Part shown: positions 54,077 to 63,999 of the stretch, in pieces | Numbering within the stretch: position 1 is the first letter of the stretch | Layout of the letters: each line of letters starts with the position of its first letter | Assembly (NCBI GenBank): GCA_016714815.1 | Contig: JADKBZ010000004.1 | Coordinates: 404,673 to 468,672, forward strand | Length of the DNA stretch: 64,000 bases | Source of the DNA: Holophagales bacterium | GTDB lineage: Bacteria > Acidobacteriota > Thermoanaerobaculia > UBA5066 | Direction: 5' to 3' | Made by a program: the position numbers and the translations under genes | The notes under the pieces: model-generated | The model's database searches: none | Told to the model about the DNA's origin: nothing | The model's input: only the letters and a program-made list of their open reading frames with translations

Positions 54077-56008
54077 ATGAACGGAACTCCCCTCCTCCCG
54101 GACGCCGAGTGGCTCGAGACCAACGGTCTCGGCGGATTCGCGCTGTCGACCGTCTCGGGCCGGAACGCGCGCCGCTATCACGGTCTCCTCGTGGCGGCGA
54201 CGACACCTCCCACCGGCCGCTCCGTCCTCCTCGGCAAGCTCGAGGAGACGCTCGTCCTCGGCCAGGAGCGGTTCGACCTCTCGGTCAACCGCTACGGGGG
54301 CCGCCTCCACCCCCGGGGCGACCTCCACCTGCGGTCGTTCCGCGTCGATCCGTTCCCGACGTGGGAGTTCGAGGTCGGGGACGTGCGGCTCCGGCGAACG
54401 TTCTTCCTCGTCCACGGAGAGGAAACCGCGGTGATCCTCTGGGAGCTGACCGCCGCGCCCGAGGCGCCGGTCCGCCTCGAGGTCCGGCCTCTCCTCGTCT
54501 ACCGTGGGCACCACGAGCTGCGAGGCCCCGGGACGCCGTGCGACCCGGCCGTCTGGCGGGAGGAGGGCGCGGTCCGCCTCCACCCGTGCGCCGACCTCCC
54601 GGACATGCGCCTGGCCCACGACGCGGAGTCCGTCGCAGAGACGTTCTTCTGGTACCGCGGCCTCGAGTACGACCTCGACCGCGAGCGCGGCTTCGAGTAC
54701 AGCGAGGATCTCTTCTCTCCCCTCTCATTCTCCTGGGATCTCTCCGCCCGTCCCGAAGCGACGCTCGTCGCCACGCTCGGCGGCCGCCCGGCCTCCGACG
54801 CCCCTGCGCTCGCCGCCGCCGAGGAGAAACGCCGCCGGCGGGTCGAAGGGGCCGGCTCCGACCGCCGGCTCCTGCGCCTCCTGCGTTCGGCCGCCGACCG
54901 CTTCGTCGTGAAGCGCGGCGACGGGTGGACGATCATCGCCGGCTACCCCTGGTTCACCGACTGGGGGCGCGACGCGATGATCGCCCTCCCCGGCCTCCTC
55001 CTGTCGACGCGACGGTTCGACGTCGCCCGGTCGGTCCTGGAGACCTTTGCCCGCCACGTCGACCGCGGCATGGTTCCGAACCGTTTCCCCGACGAGGGGA
55101 CCGAGCCCGAGTACAACAACGTCGACGGGACGCTCTGGTTCGTCGAGGCGGTGCGCGCCTATCTCGAGGCGGCCCGCGACGAGAACTTCCTCCGGCAGGT
55201 CTACCCGCTCCTCGTCGAGATCGTCGAACGCCACCTGCGGGGGACCCGCTTCGGCATCCGCGCCGACGTCGACGGTCTCCTCACCTCGGGCGAGCCGGGG
55301 CAGCAGCTGACCTGGATGGACGCCAAGGTCGACGGCCGGGTCGTCACCCCTCGCTCCGGCAAGCCGGTGGAGGTCCAGGCGCTCTGGCACAACGCCCTGC
55401 GCATCGTCGCGCTCTACGCCGCGAACCTCGGCGACGCCTTCACGGCGGCGCGCCTCCTCGCCCTCGCCGACCAGGCGCGAGAGAGCTTCGGCGCCCTCTT
55501 CTGGGACGAGAAGACGGGCCACCTCGCCGACGTCGTCGCGCCCGACGGGACGCGCGACCTGACGCTGCGGCCCAACCAGCTCTTCGCCCTCTCGCTCCAC
55601 CGCCCTCTCCTCACGGGCGCCCGCGCGGCGAGCGTCCTGAAGATCGTCGAAGAGCGCCTCCTCACCCCGTACGGCCTCCGGACCCTCGATCCGGCCCACG
55701 CCGACTACCGCGGCCGCTTCGAAGGCGGCCCCGCCGAGCGCGACGCGGCCTACCACCAGGGGACCGCCTGGCCCTGGCTCCTCGGCCCGTTCGTCGACGC
55801 CCACCTCGCCGTCCGCGGGAACAACCCCGAGAGCCGCCGGACGGCGTCCGCGTGGCTCGCGCCCCTCGTCGAGCACCTCCTCGGCCCGGGACTCGGCCTT
55901 CTCCCCGAGGTCTTCGACGGAGACGCCCCTCACCGCCCCGGCGGCTGCGTGGCGCAGGCGTGGAGCGTGGGAGAGGTGCTGCGGGCGGTGCTGAAGACCG
56001 GGGCCTGA
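54077..56008 (+). CDS. Glycogen debranching enzyme (archaeal-type amylo-alpha-1,6-glucosidase)
   Basis: The 643-residue enzyme has the N-terminal beta domain (about residues 5-230) starting WLETNGLGGFALSTVSGRN, and a C-terminal (alpha/alpha)6 barrel (about 275-640). The barrel carries GYPWFTDWGRDAMIALPGL, which contains the catalytic acid, EYNNVDGTLWFVEA, and AYHQGTAWPWLLGPFVDA. It removes alpha-1,6 branch glucosyl residues from glycogen-like polysaccharide in the cytoplasm. Length and motifs match the short GDE class. No other glycogen gene is in the window. The start is ATG at 54077, 52 bases after the small lipoprotein. Confidence 0.93.
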   Translation: MNGTPLLPDAEWLETNGLGGFALSTVSGRNARRYHGLLVAATTPPTGRSVLLGKLEETLVLGQERFDLSVNRYGGRLHPRGDLHLRSFRVDPFPTWEFEVGDVRLRRTFFLVHGEETAVILWELTAAPEAPVRLEVRPLLVYRGHHELRGPGTPCDPAVWREEGAVRLHPCADLPDMRLAHDAESVAETFFWYRGLEYDLDRERGFEYSEDLFSPLSFSWDLSARPEATLVATLGGRPASDAPALAAAEEKRRRRVEGAGSDRRLLRLLRSAADRFVVKRGDGWTIIAGYPWFTDWGRDAMIALPGLLLSTRRFDVARSVLETFARHVDRGMVPNRFPDEGTEPEYNNVDGTLWFVEAVRAYLEAARDENFLRQVYPLLVEIVERHLRGTRFGIRADVDGLLTSGEPGQQLTWMDAKVDGRVVTPRSGKPVEVQALWHNALRIVALYAANLGDAFTAARLLALADQARESFGALFWDEKTGHLADVVAPDGTRDLTLRPNQLFALSLHRPLLTGARAASVLKIVEERLLTPYGLRTLDPAHADYRGRFEGGPAERDAAYHQGTAWPWLLGPFVDAHLAVRGNNPESRRTASAWLAPLVEHLLGPGLGLLPEVFDGDAPHRPGGCVAQAWSVGEVLRAVLKTGA

Positions 56009-56047
56009 GCCGGCGACGGCCCCGGAGCGATCAGGACCCAGCGGCCG

Positions 56048-57121
56048 TCAGAAGTAGAAGGCCTGCATCTGGACCGTGAACTGGTCCGCTCCCTTGCCGA
56101 CCTTCGGTTCGATCTTCCCGTACGCCGCCTTGATGTTGAAGTTGTGCCCGGCGGCGAAGAAGGCGAAGCCCGCGGACCAGCGGGTCTCGTCCCCGACGTC
56201 GGTTCCCGCGAGGTCCTTCCTCGCCCAGGTTCCGTAAGGCATGAGCTTCGCCTTCGACCAGTAGTAGCCGGCCTCGCCGTAGAGGACGTCCTGCTTCGGA
56301 AGGGTCGGATGGAAGGTCCCTCCGTCGTATCGGATCCAGTCGGCCTGGCCGCTGACCGCGCCTCCGGCGACGGGAAGGTCGAAGTAGACGTCGGCGGCGC
56401 GGGACTCGTAGTCCTTCTGGAAGTCGTACCCGCCGCCCACGGCCAGTATCCGCTTCTTGCCGAGGCTCGTTCCGCTGTAGAAGACGCCGGTGTCGGCGTC
56501 GAGGAAGTTGTACTGGAGCCGCGCGGTCCCCCGCAGGGCCTGCCGGCTCGCCGCGTCCCGGCTTCCTTGCCAGACGCCGACCCGGTACTCGAGCCGTTTC
56601 TTCGCCGGATAGCCGCGGAGCTGAAAGCCGGTGTCGCGGCCGACGACATTCTGTTCCGGTCCGCTGAACAGGAACGAATACGGACCGTAGTCGAGCGCCA
56701 TCAGGCTCGCGGCGCTCTGAAGCGAATTGTGCGCGATGCCGGTCAGGAAGAGCCCGCCGTCGACCATCAGCTCGTCGGCGACTTTCCAGGTGACGAACGC
56801 GTCCTGGACGACGAGGCCGGAAGTGACCTTCGTCCCGTTCACCACCTTGCCGAGGTTTGCGCTGTCGGTTTCGAAGAAGAACGAGACGTTCTTCGCGACC
56901 TGCCCCCCGACGAGGAGACGCGCGCGCCGGACGAAGAGATTCTGAGCGAAGCTTTCGGTTGCCGGGCTCTGCAGCCAGTCGGCCTGCCCCTGGAGCAGGA
57001 AACCGAGCTTGAAGCTCACGTCGTCATTGACCTTGATCACCGCCTGCGCGGACGAAGGCCGTGAACCGAGGAGGACGAACGCGAGCGCGACGAGCGCTCC
57101 GGACCGTACGGGGTTCTTCAT
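56048..57121 (-). CDS. OprO/OprP-type (phosphate-selective-like) porin
   Basis: The 357-residue protein has a signal peptide (about residues 1-26), a 16-strand barrel pattern and a C-terminal Phe (MQAFYF). FVRRARLLVGGQVAKNVSFFFETD and the QDAFVTWKVADELMVDGGLF segment are typical of the OprO/OprP family, which takes phosphate, pyrophosphate or other anions. The start overlaps the stop of the GGDEF/EAL gene as ATGA (57118-57121), with AAGGAG inside that gene's last codons, so translation is coupled. It is the last gene of the chemotaxis/ABC/c-di-GMP operon and may admit the importer's substrate. Confidence 0.88.
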   Translation of the reverse strand: MKNPVRSGALVALAFVLLGSRPSSAQAVIKVNDDVSFKLGFLLQGQADWLQSPATESFAQNLFVRRARLLVGGQVAKNVSFFFETDSANLGKVVNGTKVTSGLVVQDAFVTWKVADELMVDGGLFLTGIAHNSLQSAASLMALDYGPYSFLFSGPEQNVVGRDTGFQLRGYPAKKRLEYRVGVWQGSRDAASRQALRGTARLQYNFLDADTGVFYSGTSLGKKRILAVGGGYDFQKDYESRAADVYFDLPVAGGAVSGQADWIRYDGGTFHPTLPKQDVLYGEAGYYWSKAKLMPYGTWARKDLAGTDVGDETRWSAGFAFFAAGHNFNIKAAYGKIEPKVGKGADQFTVQMQAFYF

Positions 57122-59749
57122 GTGAAACTCACTCCTTCTTGAACGGATGCTGTGATCTGGGGAGGGGCCGGTGACAGGCGCGAAGGCTCCTCGGGACGCC
57201 CGAGGTACCAGCCCTGGCCGTACTCCACGCCGAGGGTCCGCAGGGCGCGTAGCGTCTTCTGGTTCTCCACCGCCTCGGCGATCGTCTGCTTTCGAGAGAG
57301 TGCGCGACGGCGACGATGGCGGTGACGATCTCGCGGTTGGTCCGCTCCTTCTCGAGGGACCGAATGAAGGACCCGTCGATCTTGACGTAGTCGACCGGGA
57401 GCGTCTGGAGGTACGAGAACGACGAGAAGCCGATGCCGAAATCGTCGAGGGCGAACCGGCAGCCGATCTCCTTCAGCCGAAGCAACCACTCGCGCGCGCC
57501 GGCGACGTCCCCCACGGCCGCGGTCTCGGTGATCTCGAACGAGAGCCGGCCCGGGGCCAGCTCCCGGGCCCGGACCATCCCCTCCATCTCGTCGAGGAGC
57601 GCCTCGTCGGCGAGGCTGCATCCCGAGACATTCATGAAGAGGTCGAGCTCCGGACGATCCTCGAGGAGGTCGAGCACGCGCGCGAGGACCCAGCGGTCCA
57701 CCTGGGGCATGAGCCCGAATCGTTCCGCGGACGGCAGGAACTCTCCAGGGCCGACGAGGCGTCCCTCCGCGTCCCTCATCCGGAGAAGGACCTCGTGATG
57801 GACCGTGCGCTTCGAGGCGAGATGCACGATCGGCTGAAGGTGAAGGACGAGCCGGTTGGACCGGAGGGCATCCTGACCCGGGCCACCCAGGTGCTCGCCC
57901 GGTTGAGGGAGGAGCCCCGCAGGAGAGACGGCTCTCCGACGACGACGCGGTTCCCTCCGCGCTCCTTTCCGGCCTGGACCGCCGCATCGGTCAGGGCGAG
58001 GACCTCGCCCGCGGCGAGACTGCCGTCGACCGCGCCGACGCCTACGGTCAGGGAGAGGTCGAACCGGTCGCCGGAGACCTCGAAACGGTGGTCCTCGATC
58101 GTCCGCCGGAGCCGCTCCGCCGCGGCCCGGGCGGCTTCTGCGTCCGCGCTCTCGAGAAGGACGGCAAACTCGTTCCCTCCCATCCTCCCGAGCTCGTCGC
58201 CGGGACGGAGCGCGGACTGGAGGAGCCGGGCCGTCTCCACGAGGATTCGATCGCCGGCGAGGTGCCCGCCGGCGTCGTTGACGAGCTTGAAGCTATCGAT
58301 GTCGGCGAGAAGCAGCGCCGCGTGCGTTCCGCGCCCGGCCCGGGACACGAGACGCTCGATTCCCGCGTCGATCCGCTGGCGGTTCGGCAGGTCCGTGAGG
58401 AGGTCGTGGTCCGCGAGGTGGCGGAGCCGGTCCCGGGCCCTCTGCTCGCGCGTCACGTCCTGCCGGACGGCCACGAAGCAGCGAATCGAGCCGTCTTCGC
58501 GACGGACTGGGGTGATCGTCTGCTGCTCGACGTAGACGCTCCGGTCCTTCCTGCGGCTGAAGACTTCCCCGCGCCAGACGTTTCCGAGGCTCAGGGTCTC
58601 GCGGAGGCAGTCCCAGAAGGCCGGAGGGTGGAGGTCGGACTCGAGAAAGGACATCGGACGGCCCTCGACCTCGCCGCGGGGATACCCGGTGAGAGTCTCG
58701 AATGCGGCGTTCGTCCAGAGGATCATCCCGTCCGGATCGAGAATGAGAACGGCGTTGGCCGTCGACTCGAGGGCCGCGGTTCGCACCTCGACCGCATCCC
58801 GTTGCTCTGCTTCCACCAGGGCCAGCGCGACGAGGTCGGCGAGCTGCCCGAGGAGGGAGAGGCTCCTGCCCCGGATTGCTGCGACGCTTCCGGCGTGCAC
58901 GGCGAGGACACCGAGGACCTCCCCGGACCGGGTGAGCGGGCACGCGGCCACCGCTCCCACACCGCACTCGCGGCTGAGAGCCCGATACCGCTCCGGAATC
59001 CCATCCAGCCCTTCCGCCACCTGGACTTCGCCCGTGGCGAGCGCGCGGCACGGCAGGGGAAGGGATTCGAAGGGCTCGTCCCACCGGAGCTCGAACGCCT
59101 CGAGCAGCGACCGGCTGCCACCGGAGGCCGCGAGAAGCCTCACCGTCCCGCCCGGCCGCTTGATTCCGATCCAGACGAGAGGCGCGTCGATGCGGCGGGA
59201 GAGCTCCTCGCAGACGTAGCGAAGGGCTCGGTCGGCCGGCTCCCGCTCGAGGGCGCGTTTGCCCGTCTCGTGCAGGAGCTCCAGGACATCCTCGGTCCGG
59301 CGTCTCTCCGTGACGTCGCGGGACGTCACGACGAATCCGGCCGGCCGGCCCGACTCGGACTCCAGCGCCCTGAAGCGCGACTCGAGCTGAAGGTAGTACC
59401 CGTCGCGATGCCGGAAGCGGTACTCGATCTCCAGGTCCGGCCCGGTTTCGCCCTGCGAGAGAACCGCCCGACGGAGCCCCTCGCGATCCTCCGGGTGAAC
59501 GAGCAGGGAGGCATCCCCGCCGCAGAGCGCTCTGGGCAGGTAGCCGACCACGTCGACGTGAGACGGACTCGCCCACCGGAACATCCCTTCAACGTCGATC
59601 TCCGCGACCAGGTCGCCCGCGGACGCAGCGGGGCCCTCTACCCGGTCCGCCAGGGGCGCGTCCTGCGGAACGTTCCGCCTGGAGAGGACGACGGCGACGA
59701 CACCGAAGGCCGCAGCGGCCACCAGTCCGGCGAGGAGAGAGCCGTTCAT
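57118..59749 (-). CDS. PAS-GAF-PAS-GGDEF-EAL c-di-GMP protein, two apparent frameshifts
   Basis: The product is about 875 residues when two single-base frameshifts are repaired. It has an N-terminal membrane helix, then PAS (FRHRDGYYLQLESRF), GAF (about 190-320), a second PAS, a GGDEF domain and an EAL domain. The GGDEF motif is degenerate (GGNEF), so cyclase activity is doubtful. The EAL part keeps ExLxR as EVLLR, NVS, EITE, DDFGIG and VKIDG, so phosphodiesterase activity is plausible. One frameshift lies near 57877 between GGDEF and EAL; the other is near 57294, just before KQTIAEAVEN. The true C-terminus is confirmed by ATGA overlap with the porin. ATG at 59749 overlaps the substrate-binding protein by ATGA. 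Confidence 0.85.
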
Positions 59750-60836
59750 CCGGGAGGAAGGACGCTCCTCACGTCCGCCGTCAATCCTTCTCCCGTCGCG
59801 GTCCGGGCGAAAGACCCGTCCACGACGTCTGGGACGACCGCCGCCTTCCCCGCGTCGATGAGGCCCGCCCGCACCATCTCGTCGAAGAGCTCCCGGACCT
59901 CCGCTTCCTTCGGGACGCCCCGGTCGAAGACGATCCGGCCGGGCGGGGTGTCCATGGCGAAAGAGAGCAGATCGTTGGGCTGCCCCCACGCGCGGGATGC
60001 GATCGCCACTGCCTGATTCCGGTTCCGGCCGGCCCAGAGGCTCGCCCGGACCGCCCCGTGGACGAGCCTGCGCACGAGCTCCGGCTCGCGGGCGATGAGG
60101 TCGTCGTGGACGATCATCACGTTGCATAGAAAGCCGGGCCACCCGTCCTCGACGTACTCCACGACGCCCGCCAGTCCCGCCTTCACCGATCGGGCGGCGA
60201 ACGGCTCCCCGACGAAATAGGCGTCGAGGCTGCCGTTCTGGAGCGCCGCCGCCATGTCGGGAGGAGGCATCTCGACGATGCGGATCGCGGACTCCTCCAT
60301 CCGGTTCGCCCGCAGGAGGCGCCGCAGCGCGAGCGCGTGCCCGCTGAAGCGCAGCGGCACAGCGACGGTCCGCCCGGCCAGGAGGCGGAACTGCCCTCGC
60401 GCCAACCCGAGCTCCTTGCGCGCCACGAGCGTCGACTCGTGGCGGTTGCCGATGTAGACGATCTTCGCCGGGACTCCCTGGCTCCTGAGGACGAGCGGGA
60501 GAGGGGCGATGATGAAGGCCGCGTCGATCGAGTGGTTGCGGAACGCCTCGCCCATCTCTGCGAACGACGAGAACTTCAGGGCGCTGAGCCGCACGTCGGC
60601 CCCCTGGCTCGCCTCCTCGAGGATCGGGCACGAGAGGTTCGACAGGACGGGCATGTGACCCATCCGGACGATCCGGACGTCGTCTGCCTCGCCGTTGCGC
60701 CAGCGATGCAGAGACCCGATGGAAAGAAGCCAGACGGTCGCGGCGACGCCCAGGCGGACCGCGTTCGACGAGGCCAGCCCGGAGAGCCGGGAGACGGCGG
60801 GCGGCCGGGTCTCGCAGTCGGGGAAGAGTCGGTCAC
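59746..60836 (-). CDS. ABC-transporter substrate-binding protein (SsuA/NMT1-like)
   Basis: The clear reading frame runs from an ATG at 60663. It matches the SsuA/TauA/NrtA group: VLSNLSCPILEEA, IDAAFIIAPLPLVLRSQGV, IGNRHESTLVARKE, and GSLDAYFVGEPFAARSVKAG. In the same frame upstream, a hydrophobic stretch VRLGVAATVWLLSIG with no usable start reads like the signal anchor. A GTG at 60836, with GAGGAG just before it, is the natural start but is in another frame, so a one-base frameshift between about 60780 and 60836 is likely. The ligand could be a sulfonate, nitrate, taurine or a thiamine precursor. The 3' end overlaps the GGDEF/EAL gene by ATGA. Confidence 0.82.
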
Positions 60837-60846
60837 GTCGGTCTCC

Positions 60847-61650
60847 TCAGAGGATCGGGTTCACGCCCATCTCGAGATAGGCCTGACGGCGGAGCTTCCC
60901 GAGGTCGCCTGCCGCGACGTCGCGCGGGTGGGCGTCGGGGATGTGAAAGACGCGCTGGATACGTGCGGGCCGGTCGCTCAGGATCACGATCCGGTCCGCC
61001 ATCTGCACCGCCTCGTCGAGGTCGTGCGTGATGAACACGACCGTCTTTCCGAGGAGCGCCATCAGGTTGAGAACCTCCTCGCGCATCAGGCAACGGGTCA
61101 TGAAGTCGAGCGCCGCGAACGGCTCGTCCATGAAGAGCACGTCGGGGTTCATCGCCAGGGCCCGCGCCAGCTCCGCCAGCCGTCCCATCCCTCCGCTGAT
61201 CTGGTGCGGGTAGTAGTCGCAGAAGTCGGTGAGGCCCACCAGCTGGAGGAGCTCGCCGACCGTGGAGCGCTCGCCGGGGGCCGCCGCCTCGAGGCCGAGC
61301 GCGACGTTCTCTCCGACGGTCATCCACGGAAACAGGGCGTTCTCCTGGAAGACGAACATCCGGCGGGGATTCGGACCCGTCACCTCGACGCCGTCGATGA
61401 GGACCCTGCCCGAGGTCGGCCGCTCGAAGCCCGCGATGAGGTTCAGGAGTGTCGACTTCCCGCAGCCGGAGTGGCCGACGAGCATGACGAGCTCGCCCTC
61501 GGCGATGTCGAGGCTGACGTCGTCCAGAATGGTGACGACCTCACCCCGATCGTGATCCGCCAGCGGATGGCGGTCCTTGCGGCGACGTTCCTGGAACGAC
61601 TTCGTCACCCGCTCGACGCGGATCTTCGGGACGTCAGCGCGTTCGTGCAA
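60847..61650 (-). CDS. ABC-transporter ATP-binding protein (SsuB/TauB/NrtD-like)
   Basis: This 267-residue ATPase has Walker A GHSGCGKST (59-67), Q-loop Gln102 in FQENALFPWM, signature ISGGMGRLAELARAL (151-165), Walker B VLFMDEPFAALD with Asp175 and Glu176, and the switch His in FITHDLDEA. The signature has Arg-Leu where Gln-Arg is usual, a mild departure. It powers the importer with the permease. The start is the TTG at 61650, giving a 17-base overlap with the permease gene. The next gene begins about 10 bases after its stop. This is the only gene of the ABC set that reads through without frameshift. Confidence 0.9.
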   Translation of the reverse strand: MHERADVPKIRVERVTKSFQERRRKDRHPLADHDRGEVVTILDDVSLDIAEGELVMLVGHSGCGKSTLLNLIAGFERPTSGRVLIDGVEVTGPNPRRMFVFQENALFPWMTVGENVALGLEAAAPGERSTVGELLQLVGLTDFCDYYPHQISGGMGRLAELARALAMNPDVLFMDEPFAALDFMTRCLMREEVLNLMALLGKTVVFITHDLDEAVQMADRIVILSDRPARIQRVFHIPDAHPRDVAAGDLGKLRRQAYLEMGVNPIL

Positions 61651-62432
61651 CGGACCACCCCAGGCTGGGGAGCTGCTCGAGGCGCCTGAGAGCGCGGTCG
61701 AGGAGGATTCCGATGAGCCCGATCGCGATCATCCCGACGACGCCGAGGTCGGGCGGGAAGAGTTCCGAGCGTCGATGATCATGAAGCCGAGGCCCGACTT
61801 GACCGCGAGCATCTCCGCCGCCACGACGACGAGCCACACGCGATTCCCGACGAGATCCGGAGGCTCACGATGATCGAAGGGAGCGTCGCAGGCAGCACGA
61901 CGCGGTGGACGAGCCGCCACCCCTCGAGCCCCATGTTGCGCGCCGCCCGCACGTAGAGCGGCTTGATGCCGGCGACCGCGCCCATCGTCGCCACGACGAG
62001 CGGAAAGAACGCGGCGAGGAAGATCAGGAAGACGGCGGGCGGATCCCCGATCCCGAACCAGATCATCGCCAGGGGGATCCACGCCAGGGGCGAGATCGGC
62101 CGGAGGAACTGGAGAAGGGGGTTGAGCGCGTCCTGGAGCGAGGCCCTTCCGCCGACCACGAGACCGACGGGAATCGCGAGGAGGACGGCGAGGTACCAGC
62201 CGACCGTCACGCGGAAGAGGCTCGCAACGGCGTTGCTGAAGAGGCTCCCATTCCGGACGACCTCGGAGAAGCCGGCGAGGCACTGACCGGGCGTCGGGAA
62301 GACCTTCGTCGAGAAGAGCCCGGCGAAGGCCGCCCCCTGCCAGGCGAGGACGACGAGCCCGAACGCGATCACGGGGCGCCAGAACCTTCCTGCGTCGGCG
62401 ACGAAGATGCCCAGCTCTCGCTTCACGCCCAT
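61634..62432 (-). CDS. ABC-transporter permease (SsuC/TauC-like), two apparent frameshifts
   Basis: The first 195 residues are clear: membrane helices, then FSTKVFPTPGQ, IPVGLVVGG and the EAA-loop region GLEGWRLVHRVVLPATLPSII. The last third continues in two other frames. WLVVVAAEMLAVKSGLGFMI resumes after a shift near 61836, and LGVVGMIAIGLIGILLDRALRRLE after a shift near 61760. Inserting one base at each site gives a normal protein of about 265 residues. The start, ATG at 62432, overlaps the CheB-like gene by about 10 bases; the end overlaps the ATPase gene. Confidence 0.82.
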
Positions 62433-63365
62433 CTCCCGCGGGACAGCTGCGCCATCGCCGCTCCGGCGAGCTCCTCGAGGTCCCGGGACGGCCGGACGAG
62501 GCCTGCCTCGATCGCCCTTCGGAGTGCCTGCCCGTCCGCGGCGCTGGCCGGGCTCTGCCCCACGATGGCGCCGCCGCGGGAGGCGACGTAACGGAGGCCC
62601 TCGACCGTACCTCTCGGCGCGCCGGCGAGGACGACCGCCGTCGTGGCGGCGCCGAACTCTCCGGCGGCCGATTCGAAGAGCTCCTCCACTGAACGCGCTG
62701 GATCGTCCCCCGGGCGGCGGGCAGCGGACCGAGCGACGGTCTCCCCTTCTCCGCGACGACGAGGGTCGTCGACGAGGCCGGCAGGAGATACGCCGTGTCG
62801 GGGCGGATCGCCGTCCCGTCCGGCTGCGTCTCGACTCTCAGCGAGGAGAACCTCGCCGCGTACTCGGAGAAGGCCGCCGCGACGGAAGGCGGGACGTCGA
62901 GCCGCGCGACGAGGGCTCCGCCCGCCCCGGCCGAAACGAATTGAGCAGCGTGAGGAGAGGTCCGAGCGCGGCCCGTCCGCCGGAGACGACGAGGAGGCTC
63001 CGAGGACTGGAACGCCGGAGACCGTCGGCCGGCGCGGGGCGGGCGCCTCATCACTCCCAGGCGCACGGTCTGGGATCGACGAAGCCGCGCCGCGAAGGCG
63101 CCGGAGGATCTCCCCGCGCTGGAGGGCGAGGCCGCTCCCGTCGTGTCCGCCCGGTTTCTCCAGGACGTCGACCGCGCCGAGACGAAGGCACTCGAATGTC
63201 ATCGGGCTGTCGGCCCCCGTGAGCGCCGAGAGCATCACGGTCGGCACCGGCCGGCGGGTCATCAGCTGCTTGAGCGTCGCCAGACCGTTCAGGAGAGGCA
63301 TGTCGACGTCGAGGCTGATGAGGTCCGGCCGGAGCCGCTCCGCCATCTCCAGCGCGGCGGCCCCT
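62423..63365 (-). pseudogene. CheB-like receiver/methylesterase gene, frameshifted and incomplete
   Basis: The receiver portion reads ALEMAERLRPDLISLDVDMP with the phospho-acceptor Asp, then VMLSALTG, LRLGAVDVLEKPGG. Its first 45 or so residues, with the acidic pair, are missing. The esterase-like part is split over three frames, with breaks at about 63000-63040, 62940 and 62712, the last in a G run. It contains ARLDVPPSVAAAFSEY, VVAEKGRPSLGPLP, VEELFESAAGEFG and VVLAGAPRG. The CheB catalytic His (QHMP) and Asp (GSDG-type) are absent, and the Ser is uncertain. It may therefore be a non-catalytic relative even if the frames are repaired. Confidence 0.65.
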
Positions 63366-63999
63366 CCCGATCATCCCCTCGGCGGCAATGGCGATCTCGC
63401 GCCCCTCGCCCTGGAGCACGACGGCGTAGAGGGATTCCCCCTCGGCCCGTTCGGCCGGCCCCTGCCCGGTCTCCTCGTGATAGCGGTAGTCGAAGACGTC
63501 CGGGAAGACGGACAGGCGGCGACCTTCCATGCGAAGAGTGGGGACTCACCGCCCCTCGACGGTCGGATGTCGCTGCAACCGACCTTCACCGTCTGGATGA
63601 CGGCGGAAGACGGGGATCCGAGTGGACCTCCTCGGCAGCGCTGCACGGAGCGCCTGCTATGATCGGCATCGTCAGCGGGATCCGGATCGAGAACCGCGTC
63701 GACCGTCCCGCGTCGGTGAAGACCTCGATCTGACCGCCGAGGCTCTCGATGTTCCGCTTCACGACGTCGAGGCCGACCCCCCGTCCCGACACGTCAGAAA
63801 CGGTTCGGGCCGTGGAGAAGCCGGGAAGGAAGAGCGCGGCCATCAGGTCGCGCGGCGCAAGGCGCGCCGCCTCGACCGGGCTCGAAAGGCCCCGGTCGAC
63901 CAGGACCCGCCGCACGGCCTCGAGATCGATGCCGCGTCCGTCGTCCTCGACGTCGAGGATCACCATGTTTCCCTGGTGGCGCGCGGCGATGCGGAGCGT
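63366..63999 (-). pseudogene. 3' part of a CheA-type chemotaxis kinase, frameshifted, continues beyond window
   Basis: The frame from the right edge encodes the CheA ATPase domain: VEDDGRGID, then LFLPGFSTA and SGRGVGLDVVKRNIESLGG, the family signature, followed by FSIRIPLTMPII. The CheW-like regulatory domain continues in other frames. AVIQTVKVGCSDIR follows a shift near 63650, and LSVFPDVFDYRYHEETGQG then AIAAEGMIGR follow a shift near 63530. At about 63365 the reading passes into the receiver of the CheB-like gene with no CheA end or CheB start, so sequence seems to be missing. The N-terminal phosphotransfer part would lie outside the window. Confidence 0.7.
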
